Positions 1 to 7,813 of a stretch of 64,000 nucleotides of DNA are shown here, in pieces; position 1 is the stretch's first letter, and each line of letters begins with the position of its first letter. Source of the DNA: JAOBAU01 sp034667465 (GTDB lineage: Bacteria > Acidobacteriota > Thermoanaerobaculia > Gp7-AA8); contig JAXDJV010000029.1 of NCBI GenBank assembly GCA_034667465.1, positions 62,001 through 126,000 of the forward strand. The letters are read 5' to 3'. Under the pieces are notes generated by a model. The model was not told the DNA's origin, did no database searches, and saw only the letters and a list, made by a program, of their open reading frames with translations. A program made the position numbers and the translations under genes.

Positions 1-28
1 CAATGCAGTCAAAGGCGGCCTGGCTTTA

Positions 29-59
29 TTCATCCTTCAGAATTCATCCTTCATCCTTC
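29..59. repeat. Heptamer repeat (TTCATCC type), partial element
   Basis: TTCATCC recurs three times at 7-nt or 14-nt spacing. The same word forms the right arm of a complete inverted element at 52863-52953, so this is probably the right half of such an element whose left half lies beyond the window edge. Confidence 0.6.
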
Positions 60-104
60 TTGACACGCTGCATCATCGCGTAGTGTACTAGTCAATTAGT
101 ACAC
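60..104 (+). promoter_or_regulatory. Promoter and GntR (YtrA-type) operator
   Basis: A consensus -35 box TTGACA lies at 60-65. A perfect inverted repeat follows: GTGTACTA at 83-90 and TAGTACAC at 97-104, separated by 6 bp. At normal spacing the -10 box falls inside the left half-site, so a bound repressor would block the promoter. The palindrome ends one base before the ATG of the GntR gene, and there is no Shine-Dalgarno. The half-site resembles known operators of the YtrA branch of GntR regulators, so autoregulation is the likely reading. Confidence 0.75.
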
Positions 105-105
105 C

Positions 106-501
106 ATGTTCGACATCAATCCATCCGACCCGGCGCCGATCTGGAAGCAGATCGAAGAAGGGCTGCGGCGGCTGATTACGCTCGGCAGGTTGCAGCCGGG
201 TGAGTCGGTTCCTTCCGTGCGCGATCTTGCGCGCGATCTGCGCGTGAATCCGAACACGGTGGCGCGCGCCTATCAGCGACTCAGTGACGCCGGTGTGCTC
301 GCGGTGCGGCGCGGCGAAGGAACGTACGTCGCCGACGAGCCGACGCGCCCGAATCGGGCCCATCGTACCGAGGTGTTGCGCGATGCGGCGAACCGGTATG
401 CGAGCGCGGCGCTGTCGGTCGGTGTGCCGCTCGACGAAGCGGTCGAGGTGCTCGAGGCGAGTTTCGACAAGCTCGTCGCCGTCCACAGGAGAAAAGGATG
501 A
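106..501 (+). CDS. GntR-family transcriptional regulator, YtrA-like
   Basis: This 131-residue protein has a winged helix-turn-helix at about residues 10-78. It contains the GntR signatures LQPGESVPSVRDLA and VNPNTVARAYQRL and a GEGTYV wing. The remaining 50 residues form a short helical tail for dimerisation rather than a ligand-binding domain, which is diagnostic of the YtrA subfamily. Such regulators normally repress an adjacent ABC transporter operon. Its ATG directly follows a perfect palindrome (83-104), and its stop overlaps the start of the ATP-binding gene by ATGA. The inducing signal cannot be read from the sequence; in relatives it is often a cell-envelope-active compound. Confidence 0.9.
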   Translation: MFDINPSDPAPIWKQIEEGLRRLITLGRLQPGESVPSVRDLARDLRVNPNTVARAYQRLSDAGVLAVRRGEGTYVADEPTRPNRAHRTEVLRDAANRYASAALSVGVPLDEAVEVLEASFDKLVAVHRRKG

Positions 502-1355
502 CGAACGTGATCGAGGTCGAGGCGCTGACGGTGCGCTACGGCAAACGGACGGCGGTCGAGCGCGCGTCGCTCGCCATTCCGGCCGGTTCCGTCTACGCGC
601 TCCTCGGCCGCAACGGCGCCGGAAAATCATCGCTCGTCCGCTGCCTGCTCGGTCAGCAGAAACCGTCGGAAGGTCACGTCACGCTGTTCGGCCGCGACGT
701 CTGGCGCGATCGCGAAGAGCTGATGCAGCGCGTCGGCATCGTGAGCGAAGAAGCGGACGCGCCGCCCGACATGCGCGTCTCCTCGATCGCAAAATTCTGC
801 GCGCGGCTTTATCGCGAATGGCAGCAATCGGCATTCGATTCGCGGCTCGAGCGATGGGAGATCACGCCGTCGGCGCGCTTCGGCAATCTGTCGAAAGGGC
901 AGAAGAAACAGGTCTCGCTCGCGCTCGCGCTGTCGATGACGCCGGAGTTGATCGTGCTCGACGATCCGACGCTCGGCCTCGACGTCGTCGCGCGGAAATC
1001 GCTCTTCGAGGAAGTGATCGGCGAACTGGCGGAGCGCGGCATCACCGTGTTTTTGACGACGCACGATCTCGCCGGCATCGAGACGCTCGCCGATCGCATC
1101 GCCATCATGAAGAACGGACGGGTCGTGCTCGAAGAAGAGCTGGAAACGCTGAAGTCGCGCTTTCGCCGCATTCGCACGACGACCGCCGCGGAGCCGGAAG
1201 GCGTCGTGACTTCGCGCAAGTGGGGAAGTGGCGCGGAGGCGATCGTGTCGAACTACGACGAGGCCGCTGCCGAGCGATTCGCGGCTGCCGAGGTTGCGGC
1301 GCTGTCGCTCGAAGAAATCTTCATCGCTGTTGATGGTGATGGAGGTGTCGCGTGA
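498..1355 (+). CDS. ABC transporter ATP-binding protein
   Basis: This 285-residue cytoplasmic ATPase powers the permease encoded next. Visible motifs are Walker A GRNGAGKS (37-44), signature LSKGQKK (131-137), Walker B LIVLDDPT (151-158) and the switch histidine in TTHD (about 189). The residue after the Walker B aspartate, normally the catalytic glutamate, is Asp156. This may slow hydrolysis or may be a tolerated variant. The last 70 residues are a C-terminal extension typical of ABC-2 or CcmA-like ATPases. The gene overlaps its neighbours by ATGA upstream and GTGA downstream, so the three genes are translationally coupled. The substrate is unknown. Confidence 0.9.
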   Translation: MTNVIEVEALTVRYGKRTAVERASLAIPAGSVYALLGRNGAGKSSLVRCLLGQQKPSEGHVTLFGRDVWRDREELMQRVGIVSEEADAPPDMRVSSIAKFCARLYREWQQSAFDSRLERWEITPSARFGNLSKGQKKQVSLALALSMTPELIVLDDPTLGLDVVARKSLFEEVIGELAERGITVFLTTHDLAGIETLADRIAIMKNGRVVLEEELETLKSRFRRIRTTTAAEPEGVVTSRKWGSGAEAIVSNYDEAAAERFAAAEVAALSLEEIFIAVDGDGGVA

Positions 1356-3322
1356 ACGGAACGCTGGCAGTGGCGCGACGCGAGATCAGTGAGAAGGCGT
1401 TCGTGTTGATCGCCGCGTGCGTGCTCGCGCTCGTGCCGTTTCTCGTCACGATCATCCCCGGCGTCCGGCAGTTCGATTCGCATCAGGTGATCGCGACGAC
1501 TGCCGCATTTCTTTCGGTCGGTTTCGCATGGGGTCTGGCAATCATTCTCGGCGCGACGGTCGTCGGACGCGATCTCACCGAACGCCGGCTCTCGTTCTAC
1601 TTCGCGCGGCCGATCTCGTCCGCTGCGATCTGGTTCGGAAAGATGGGCGCGTCGCTGGTGCTGGTCTTCGCCAGCTTCACGATTCTCTTCGGCCCGGCGA
1701 TCGCGGTTGCGATCCGCGCGTGGCGGAGGAGCTGGGACATCGATCTGCTGCTGTTCCTCGGGCTCGTCGTTGGCGTGTCGATCGTGCTGCTGCTCGTCGC
1801 GCACGCGCTGTCGACGATGGTCCGTTCGCGCTCGCCGTTCGTGCTGATCGACTTCGCGATGCTGATCGTCGTCGTGCTCGGCACGGCCGCCATTCTGCTG
1901 CCGCTCATCTTCGCCTTCGCGCGCGAACTGGCAACGTTCGTGGCGTCGTCGGTCGGCGTGGCGTTCCTCGTGGCGATGATCGGCGCCGGCTGGTATCAGG
2001 TTGCGGAAGGACGCGTCGAGCGACGCCAGAGCCATCGCGCGATGTCGCTCGCGCTCTGGTCGTCGATGGGAGTCGTCCTCGCGCTTGCCGGCCTGTACGT
2101 GGCATGGGTGCTGTCGGCAAAGCCTGCCGATTTCGTCTCGCTTCATGAATTCGATCAGCCGGCGAAAGGACCGTGGATCGTCGTTGGCGGACAGGCAAAG
2201 CATCGTCTCGATTTTCGTCCGACGTTCCTCATCAACACGGACGACGGTTCTTCGCAGCGCATCGGCGGCACGTATCGCCTCGGCATGGACGCGTTCTTCA
2301 GCGGCGACGGAAAGACGGTCGGCTGGGTGACGCCGGCTTCGCTGACGGGGCAGCGTTTCGAGCTCGTGCTGCAACGTCTGACACCGGGCGCGAAACCGAT
2401 GGAGACCGGCATTCCGGTGCGTCCGTTCTCCGAGCTCGCCATCACCGACGACGGTTCGCGCGTGGCGTCGTTCGGCGAGACGACGACGATCTGGGACGTC
2501 TCGCAGCGGAAATTGCTCGGCAGCTTTCGTCCGCCGCGAGAACGCGTGCGCCGGTGGCTCAGTTACTTCCCCGACGCCAATCATCTCCGTCTGATCGCGG
2601 TGCTCGCTGACGAAGAGCGAAGGTTGAGCGAAGCGTCGCGCGATCACACGATTCGCATCTTCGAATACGACATTGCTCGACGGGCGTTCACCGTTCGCGG
2701 TGAGACGCACATCATGGCGCGGAACGTCGGCATCAACGCGAATGCGGACGGCTCGCTGCTCATTCTGCGCGCGTACGACGCGACGCCGGAACAGCCCTTC
2801 GTTCGAGTCATCAATGGCGATACCGGCGCGCGAGTCGTCGACATTGCGGAGCCGCGCTCCGGACCCGGCGGGGTGTATCGCATTCTTTCGAACGGAGTGC
2901 TGGCCGTTTCACAGCAGGGCGATCACGATTCGGTTGTCCGTTTCTACACGCTCGATGGCACGTTGCGGCATGAGCTGCCACTGCCTGGCGTTCGACGGAT
3001 GTCGCTGATCGGCGAGATTGCGCCGGGGAAGCTGCTCGTCGATGCGTACCGCGGTGCCGACCTCACGCGGCGCGATCAGGTGAAGTTCTGGTCGGCGATG
3101 GTGATCGACAGCACGACCGGAAACGTCGTCACGCGGACCAGGAGCGGTCTCTGGCCCATCAGCGGTGACTGGTACAGCGGTTTCTCACGCGATCCGCGAC
3201 GCCATCTGCTCGCCGCGCCGCCGCTCTTCGTCGACGAGAATCGCGCGTTGGTGAGCTGGGATCCGCGGACCGGCGCGAGGAAGATCATCCTGCCGCCCGG
3301 TACCGCTCGAAGCGGCGGCTAG
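1352..3322 (+). CDS. ABC-2 type permease fused to a WD40-like beta-propeller
   Basis: The protein has 656 residues. Residues 1-260 hold about six hydrophobic segments in the pattern of an ABC-2 permease. Residues 270-650 are soluble and rich in WD40/YVTN-like strands, for example SGDGKTVGW, ITDDGSRVASFGETTTIWD and FWSAMVIDSTTGNVVT, which suggests a beta-propeller outside the membrane. The start is GTG at 1352, with GGAGG six bases upstream. It is the last gene of the GntR operon. Its stop shares CTAG with the convergent pheS stop. Fusion of a propeller to an ABC-2 permease is not standard. The propeller could sense or bind the exported substrate, which is inference. Confidence 0.8.
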   Translation: MNGTLAVARREISEKAFVLIAACVLALVPFLVTIIPGVRQFDSHQVIATTAAFLSVGFAWGLAIILGATVVGRDLTERRLSFYFARPISSAAIWFGKMGASLVLVFASFTILFGPAIAVAIRAWRRSWDIDLLLFLGLVVGVSIVLLLVAHALSTMVRSRSPFVLIDFAMLIVVVLGTAAILLPLIFAFARELATFVASSVGVAFLVAMIGAGWYQVAEGRVERRQSHRAMSLALWSSMGVVLALAGLYVAWVLSAKPADFVSLHEFDQPAKGPWIVVGGQAKHRLDFRPTFLINTDDGSSQRIGGTYRLGMDAFFSGDGKTVGWVTPASLTGQRFELVLQRLTPGAKPMETGIPVRPFSELAITDDGSRVASFGETTTIWDVSQRKLLGSFRPPRERVRRWLSYFPDANHLRLIAVLADEERRLSEASRDHTIRIFEYDIARRAFTVRGETHIMARNVGINANADGSLLILRAYDATPEQPFVRVINGDTGARVVDIAEPRSGPGGVYRILSNGVLAVSQQGDHDSVVRFYTLDGTLRHELPLPGVRRMSLIGEIAPGKLLVDAYRGADLTRRDQVKFWSAMVIDSTTGNVVTRTRSGLWPISGDWYSGFSRDPRRHLLAAPPLFVDENRALVSWDPRTGARKIILPPGTARSGG

Positions 3323-4338
3323 AACTGGCTGAGTACGCGCAGATCGTTCTCGAACAGCGTCCTGATGTTCGGCACGTCGTACTTCAGCATCGCGATCCGA
3401 TCGAGTCCCGTTCCGAACGCGAAGCCGCTCCACTCCTCGGGGTCGATGCCGACGTTGCGCAGCACCTGCGGGTGAATCATTCCGCAGCCGAGGATCTCCA
3501 TCCAGCCGGTCTGGGAACAGGTGCCGCAGCCGGCGCCCCTGCAGAAGACGCACGACATATCGACTTCCGCCGACGGCTCGGTGAACGGGAAAAAGCTCGG
3601 GCGCATGCGCATCTTCGCGTCGTCGCCGAACAGGCGGCGGATGAAATGCTCGAGCGTCGCGCGCAGATGGCCGATGTGGATTCCGCGATCGACCAGGAAT
3701 CCCTCGGCCTGATGGAACATCGGCGAGCGCCGCATCGTGATCTCGTCGCGACGGAACACGCGCCCCGCCGAGAACACCTTCACCGGCGGCTTGAAGCGTT
3801 CCATCGAACGGATCTGTACGTTGGAGGTATGCGTGCGCAGCAGATGGCGCTCGCCGTTGTCGAGGAAGAACGTGTCCTGTGTATCGCGCGCCGGATGATC
3901 GGGCGTGAAGTTCAGCGCTTCGAAGTTGTACCAGTCGGTCTCCAGCTCCGGGCCGGGATCGATCGAGTAGCCCATGTCGCGGAAGATCTCTTCCATCTGC
4001 CGGCGCACGAGCGTGATCGGATGGAGGTGGCCGAGTCGGGGCAGGCGAGCGGGGAGAGTGACGTCGATCGTCTCGCGCGCTTCGCGGCGGCGATCCTCAT
4101 CCGCTGAAACGCGATCGAGTTTTTCCTTCAGCTGCCCCTGCGCCGCTTCCGTGAACGGATTGATCGCCGCGCCGAGCGCTTTCTTCTCATCCGGCGGCAG
4201 CGACTTCAGTTCGCGGAAGACATCCTTCATCACGCCCTTCGAGCCGAAGTAGCGCGTGTGGAGATCGGAGAGCGCCTGTCTGGTCTCGGCGGCGGCGAGC
4301 TCGCGGTCGAATGCTGCTTTGATTTCGTCGATGGTCAT
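3319..4338 (-). CDS. pheS: Phenylalanine--tRNA ligase alpha subunit
   Basis: This 339-residue class II synthetase subunit charges tRNA-Phe together with PheT. An N-terminal coiled coil (about 1-90) is followed by the catalytic core, with motif 2 around FRRDEITMRRSPMFHQAEG and motif 3 in FGTGLDRIAML near the C-terminus. A cysteine cluster (CVFCRGAGCGTC) probably binds zinc, as in many bacterial PheS proteins. The ATG at 4338 fits the family N-terminus. The in-frame ATG at 4359 lies inside the loop of a terminator hairpin and is rejected. No Shine-Dalgarno is visible. pheT is not downstream, because the next gene is the convergent ABC permease. Residual read-through from rplT or its own promoter must drive it. 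Confidence 0.95.
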   Translation of the reverse strand: MTIDEIKAAFDRELAAAETRQALSDLHTRYFGSKGVMKDVFRELKSLPPDEKKALGAAINPFTEAAQGQLKEKLDRVSADEDRRREARETIDVTLPARLPRLGHLHPITLVRRQMEEIFRDMGYSIDPGPELETDWYNFEALNFTPDHPARDTQDTFFLDNGERHLLRTHTSNVQIRSMERFKPPVKVFSAGRVFRRDEITMRRSPMFHQAEGFLVDRGIHIGHLRATLEHFIRRLFGDDAKMRMRPSFFPFTEPSAEVDMSCVFCRGAGCGTCSQTGWMEILGCGMIHPQVLRNVGIDPEEWSGFAFGTGLDRIAMLKYDVPNIRTLFENDLRVLSQF

Positions 4339-4342
4339 GAGC

Positions 4343-4372
4343 AAAAAAAACGCGGGCATTGTAGCCCGCGTT
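4343..4372 (-). terminator. Rho-independent terminator between rplT and pheS
   Basis: On the minus strand a 9-bp stem (AACGCGGGC with GCCCGCGTT) has a 6-nt loop and runs into eight T residues. It ends four bases before the pheS ATG. The loop contains TACAAT, which could also serve as a -10 box for pheS. It may terminate the thrS-infC-rpmI-rplT transcript completely or act as an attenuator for pheS. Confidence 0.85.
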
Positions 4373-4395
4373 CGAGTGCAGCGAATCGTTTGTCG

Positions 4396-4854
4396 TTACT
4401 GGGAGGCGAGCTGTTTGGCGTCGCGGCGCGACTTCGAGCTCTTCGGATCGGCGACGGAGGCTTCCTTTGCGGTGACCGGCTTCGCTTCCTTCTTCACCTT
4501 CTCGAGTCCTGCGCGCGCGCTGGCGACGAGCGCCGAAAACGCGGCGGCGTCACGGACGGCGAGATCGGCCATCACCTTACGGTCGACGAGCGAACCGGCG
4601 GCGTTGAGGCCGGCGATCAGCTGCGAGTAGGAGATTCCGTTCTGGCGGGCGGCGGCGTTGATGCGGGTGATCCACAAACGGCGGAAATCACCTTTGCGAT
4701 CTTTGCGGCCGGCGAACGCGGAGTTCAGGCCCTTCTCGACCTGCTGCTTCGCGATCCGGTGACCGCGCGACTTCATCCCGTAATAGCCCTTGGCGAGCTT
4801 CAGGATTTTGACGCGGCGGTTCTTTCTTTTTGGACCTCTTTTTACTCTCGGCAT
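4396..4854 (-). CDS. rplT: 50S ribosomal protein L20, C-terminally extended
   Basis: This large-subunit protein binds 23S rRNA early in assembly. It begins with the basic L20 N-terminus (MPRVKRGPKRKNRRVKILK) and contains the conserved GYYGMKSRGHRIAKQQVEKG and WITRINAAARQNGISYSQ regions. Most L20 proteins end near residue 118. This one has 152 residues, the last 34 being a Lys/Ala/Ser-rich tail. A GAGGAG Shine-Dalgarno precedes the ATG. It lies downstream of rpmI, separated by a repeat-bearing spacer, and is followed by a strong terminator. In several bacteria L20 represses infC-rpmI-rplT translation, but no such site was identified here. Confidence 0.95.
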   Translation of the reverse strand: MPRVKRGPKRKNRRVKILKLAKGYYGMKSRGHRIAKQQVEKGLNSAFAGRKDRKGDFRRLWITRINAAARQNGISYSQLIAGLNAAGSLVDRKVMADLAVRDAAAFSALVASARAGLEKVKKEAKPVTAKEASVADPKSSKSRRDAKQLASQ

Positions 4855-4932
4855 TGCTTCTCCTCGTTTGTTGAATCGTTTCGAGCGGCCGGGTCAGGAG
4901 TGATTTGAACCCGAGCGCGCTCCGTGTGAATT

Positions 4933-5022
4933 GTCATTCCGAGCGTTCAGCGAGGAATCTGCGCGGGCGGGGCACGGCAGCGCGCGCCGTCCGCCCGGAT
5001 CCTTTGCTACGCTCAGGATGAC
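4933..5022. repeat. REP-like palindromic repeat between rpmI and rplT
   Basis: GTCATTCCGAGCG at 4933 is mirrored by CGCTCAGGATGAC ending at 5022, and the word GAGGAATCT follows the left arm. The interior is very GC-rich. The right arm runs into the rpmI stop codon. A second copy of the same consensus (TCATTCTGAGCG...GAAGAATCT) lies at 59725-59767. It looks like a dispersed palindromic element inserted in the ribosomal-protein operon. Confidence 0.75.
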
Positions 5023-5219
5023 TAGAGGTACGGAATCATCCGTGCCACGGTCTTGGCGTTCGCCTTCGACACTTCCACCTCGCCGGCGAGCTGCGCTTTG
5101 CGGCCCGGCGACTTCTTGGTGAGGATGTGCGAGTGGAACGCGTGATTGCGCTGCAGCTTCCCGGTTCCCGTCTTCTTGAACCGCTTGGCTGCGCCGCGAT
5201 GCGTTTTCATCTTGGGCAT
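5022..5219 (-). CDS. rpmI: 50S ribosomal protein L35
   Basis: This 65-residue basic protein matches L35 throughout: MPKMKTHRGAAKRFKKTGTG at the start, then HAFHSHILTKKSPGRKAQL and the C-terminal MIPYL. It sits in the conserved infC-rpmI-rplT order. GGGGAG lies upstream of the ATG as a Shine-Dalgarno. The stop codon abuts a palindromic repeat that fills the space before rplT. The length is normal for the family. Confidence 0.97.
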   Translation of the reverse strand: MPKMKTHRGAAKRFKKTGTGKLQRNHAFHSHILTKKSPGRKAQLAGEVEVSKANAKTVARMIPYL

Positions 5220-5272
5220 AGCTCTCCCCTTGTAAGCCTGGCTCGTAACGATGAACGGTCCCGGCTGATTCC

Positions 5273-5833
5273 CTAGTCCTTCGCAGGACCGATCACCATC
5301 GTCATCCGGTTGCCCTGAACGTCAGGATGCGCGTTCTCGGCCGCACCGAACTCTTTGATCTCCGTCAGCAGGCGATCGAGTACGGCGCGTCCCAGCTCCA
5401 TGTGTGTCATCTCGCGGCCGCGGAAGCGGATCGAGACCTTCACTTTGTCGCCATGTTCCAGGAACCGGATGATGTTGTTCTTCTTGAAATCGAAGTCATG
5501 CTCGTCGATTCGCGGCCGGAACTGCACCTCTTTGACGACGATCACCTTCTGCTTCTTCTTCGCTTCGTTCTGCTTCTTCTTCTGCTGGAAAACGTACTTT
5601 CCGTAATCCATGATCTTGCAAACCGGCGGTGCCGCCGATGGCGAGATCTCCACGAGATCGAGATCTTTCTCGCGGGCCATTTCCTGGGCCTGTAGCAGGG
5701 GCACGATTCCGACCTGTTTCCCCTCGTGGTCGATCAGACGCACCTCGGGGATACCGCGGATCATGTCGTTGATTCTTGATTCAGGTTCTGCAGGCTTGCG
5801 GTCGAACCTTCCGTATCGGCGTGGCGGAAAAAT
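5273..5833 (-). CDS. infC: Translation initiation factor IF-3 (AUU start)
   Basis: IF-3 binds the 30S subunit, prevents premature 50S joining and rejects non-standard start codons. The first in-frame ATG (5764) would begin inside the conserved N-domain. Reading upstream in frame gives PRRYGRFDRKPAEPESRIND, which matches the family N-terminus. The only start with a good ribosome site is ATT at 5831-5833, seven bases after a perfect AAGGAGG (5841-5847). This yields 186 residues, the usual length. The motifs DLVEISPSAAPPVCKIMDYG and IRFRGREMTH are present. An AUU start on infC is known in Escherichia coli, where it underlies autoregulation. thrS lies 45 bp upstream. Confidence 0.95.
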   Translation of the reverse strand: MFPPRRYGRFDRKPAEPESRINDMIRGIPEVRLIDHEGKQVGIVPLLQAQEMAREKDLDLVEISPSAAPPVCKIMDYGKYVFQQKKKQNEAKKKQKVIVVKEVQFRPRIDEHDFDFKKNNIIRFLEHGDKVKVSIRFRGREMTHMELGRAVLDRLLTEIKEFGAAENAHPDVQGNRMTMVIGPAKD

Positions 5834-5847
5834 ACGTAATCCTCCTT
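5831..5847 (-). promoter_or_regulatory. Shine-Dalgarno and AUU start of infC
   Basis: AAGGAGG (5841-5847) is followed by a 7-nt spacer and ATT (5831-5833) on the minus strand. No ATG, GTG or TTG occurs in frame between this site and the internal ATG at 5764, so the ribosome site decides the start. Confidence 0.85.
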
Positions 5848-5878
5848 ATGTTTGGCCGGTCAAAATACGGAGAACGGC

Positions 5879-7792
5879 CTATAAAGTCAACGAACGGGCC
5901 GCGATCACACGTCGCGCTTCTGCCACCAGTTCGTCGACTGTCATCGTCGGATGCTCACCGCCACTCCGTTTCCGGAGACTGACGGTTCCAGCCTCTGCTT
6001 CTTTTTCCCCGACGATCAGCATGTACGGGATCTTCTTCATTTGCGCGGTGCGGATCTTCGCGCCGAGCTTTTCATTCGATGCGTCGAGCTCGGTTCGCAG
6101 TCCTGCGGCGCGGAGCTGCTTCGTGACCGATTCCGCATAATCGAGGAACTTTTCCGAGAGCGGCAGGACGGTCGCCTGCACCGGAGCGAGCCACAACGGG
6201 AACGCGCCGGCAAAGTGTTCGATGATGATGCCGATGAACCGTTCCAGCGACCCGAGAATTGCGCGATGGATCATCACCGGCCGATGCTCGGAGTTGTCGG
6301 CACCGATATAGCTGAGTCCGAATCGCTCCGGCATCGCGTAATCGAGTTGCACGGTTCCGAGCTGCCACGGCCGTCCGATGGCGTCGGTCACCTGGAACTC
6401 GAGCTTCGGTCCGTAGAACGCTCCCTCGCCCGGATTGATGTGGTAGTTGATGCCGTTCGCCTTCAGCGCGTTCTCGAGCGCGCGCTCGGCGTTGTCCCAG
6501 GTCTCGTCGGTGCCGAGGCGTTTTTCGGGACGAGTCGAAAGCGCGATGCGGACGTCTTTGAAGTCGAAGATGTCGTAGATCTCTTTGAGGAGCTGCAGCT
6601 CGCGGGCGATCTCCGGCTCGATCTGATCGGGCGTGACGAACAGATGCGCGTCGTCCTGCGCGAATGAACGAACGCGCGCGAGACCATGCGTGACGCCCGA
6701 GCGCTCGTAGCGGTGCAGCCGCGCGAAGTCGGCGTAACGGATCGGCAGATCGCGATACGAACGCCGCTCCAGCGCGAAGATCTGCGTGTGGCCGGGGCAG
6801 TTCATCGGCTTGACGCCGTACTCGCGCTCGTCCACCTCGGAGAAGAACATGTTGTCGCGATAGTTCTCGTAGTGGCCGCTGATCTTGAACAGCTCGGTGT
6901 CCCAGATGAGCGGCGTGACGACCTCGTCGTAACCGTCGCGGCGATAGAAGCTGCGAACGAAGTTCAGCAGCTCGACGTAGATCGTCGCGCCTTTCGGCAG
7001 GAAGATCGGCATCGCCGGCGCGAAGTGCGAGAACGCGATCAGATCGAGCTCTTTTCCGAGCTTGCGGTGATCGCGCGCGCGCGCTTCTTCGATCCGCTTC
7101 AGATGCGCATCGAGATCGGCCTTGTCGGCGAACGCGGTGCCGTAGATGCGCTGCAGCATCGGATTGCGCTCATCGCCGCGCCAGTACGCGCCGGCGACGG
7201 AAAGCAACTTGAACGCGCCGAGACGTCCGGTCGACGGGACGTGCGGCCCGCGACAAAGATCGAACCAGTCGCCCTGACGATAAACGGAAAGCGGCTCATC
7301 GCCCGGGATCGATTTGATGATCTCGACCTTGAAGTTCTCGCCGAGCTTTTCGAACGTCTCGATCGCCTGTTCGCGAGTCCACTCTTCGCGGCGCACCGGA
7401 AGGTCGCGCTTCGCGAGCTCGGTCATCTTCTGTTCGATGCGGCGCAGGTCTTCGTCGGTGAACGGACGCGACGCGCCGAAGTCGTAGAAGAAACCGTTCT
7501 CGATGACCGGGCCGATCGTCACCTGCGTGCCGGGGAAAAGTTCCTGCACCGCGTTCGCCATCAGGTGAGCGGTGGAGTGGCGGATCGTGTCGAGCCCTTC
7601 CGCGCTTTTCGGCGTGACGATCTCGATCTTCGCGCCGTCGGTGACCGGCATGTAGACGTCGACGACTTTGCCGTTCACTTTGCCGGCGAGCGCCGCCTTC
7701 GCCAGGCCTTTGCCGATTGACGCGGCGACGTCGGCGACGGTCGCGCCCTCAGGCACTTCGCGTTGGGATCCATCAGGAAGCTGGACGTGCAT
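5879..7792 (-). CDS. thrS: Threonine--tRNA ligase
   Basis: This 637-residue class II synthetase charges tRNA-Thr and edits mischarged serine. An N-terminal TGS domain starts with MHVQLPDGSQREVPEGATV. The editing domain carries the HSTAH zinc motif (72-76), followed by the catalytic core (MNCPGHTQIF, RSFAQDDAHLF) and the anticodon-binding C-terminus (PYMLIVGEKE). The ATG at 7792 is chosen because GAGG lies eight bases upstream and the family N-terminus matches. The TTG at 7810 is less likely. It is the first gene of the translation operon. An upstream threonine-rich leader peptide (7865-7930) and mutually exclusive hairpins indicate regulation by threonyl-tRNA supply. Confidence 0.97.
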   Translation of the reverse strand: MHVQLPDGSQREVPEGATVADVAASIGKGLAKAALAGKVNGKVVDVYMPVTDGAKIEIVTPKSAEGLDTIRHSTAHLMANAVQELFPGTQVTIGPVIENGFFYDFGASRPFTDEDLRRIEQKMTELAKRDLPVRREEWTREQAIETFEKLGENFKVEIIKSIPGDEPLSVYRQGDWFDLCRGPHVPSTGRLGAFKLLSVAGAYWRGDERNPMLQRIYGTAFADKADLDAHLKRIEEARARDHRKLGKELDLIAFSHFAPAMPIFLPKGATIYVELLNFVRSFYRRDGYDEVVTPLIWDTELFKISGHYENYRDNMFFSEVDEREYGVKPMNCPGHTQIFALERRSYRDLPIRYADFARLHRYERSGVTHGLARVRSFAQDDAHLFVTPDQIEPEIARELQLLKEIYDIFDFKDVRIALSTRPEKRLGTDETWDNAERALENALKANGINYHINPGEGAFYGPKLEFQVTDAIGRPWQLGTVQLDYAMPERFGLSYIGADNSEHRPVMIHRAILGSLERFIGIIIEHFAGAFPLWLAPVQATVLPLSEKFLDYAESVTKQLRAAGLRTELDASNEKLGAKIRTAQMKKIPYMLIVGEKEAEAGTVSLRKRSGGEHPTMTVDELVAEARRVIAARSLTL

Positions 7793-7813
7793 GTTCAAAA
7801 CCTCGCGCAAATG

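Noticed and set aside
1253..2710. Long antisense open frames (for example 1253-2710, 8094-10121, 27011-29023)
   Set aside because: They lie opposite well-supported genes, have low-complexity Arg/His/Glu-rich translations and arise from the high GC content.
4339..4359. Upstream ATG giving a longer PheS N-terminus
   Set aside because: It lies in the loop and stem of the terminator hairpin, has no ribosome site and adds residues not found in the family.
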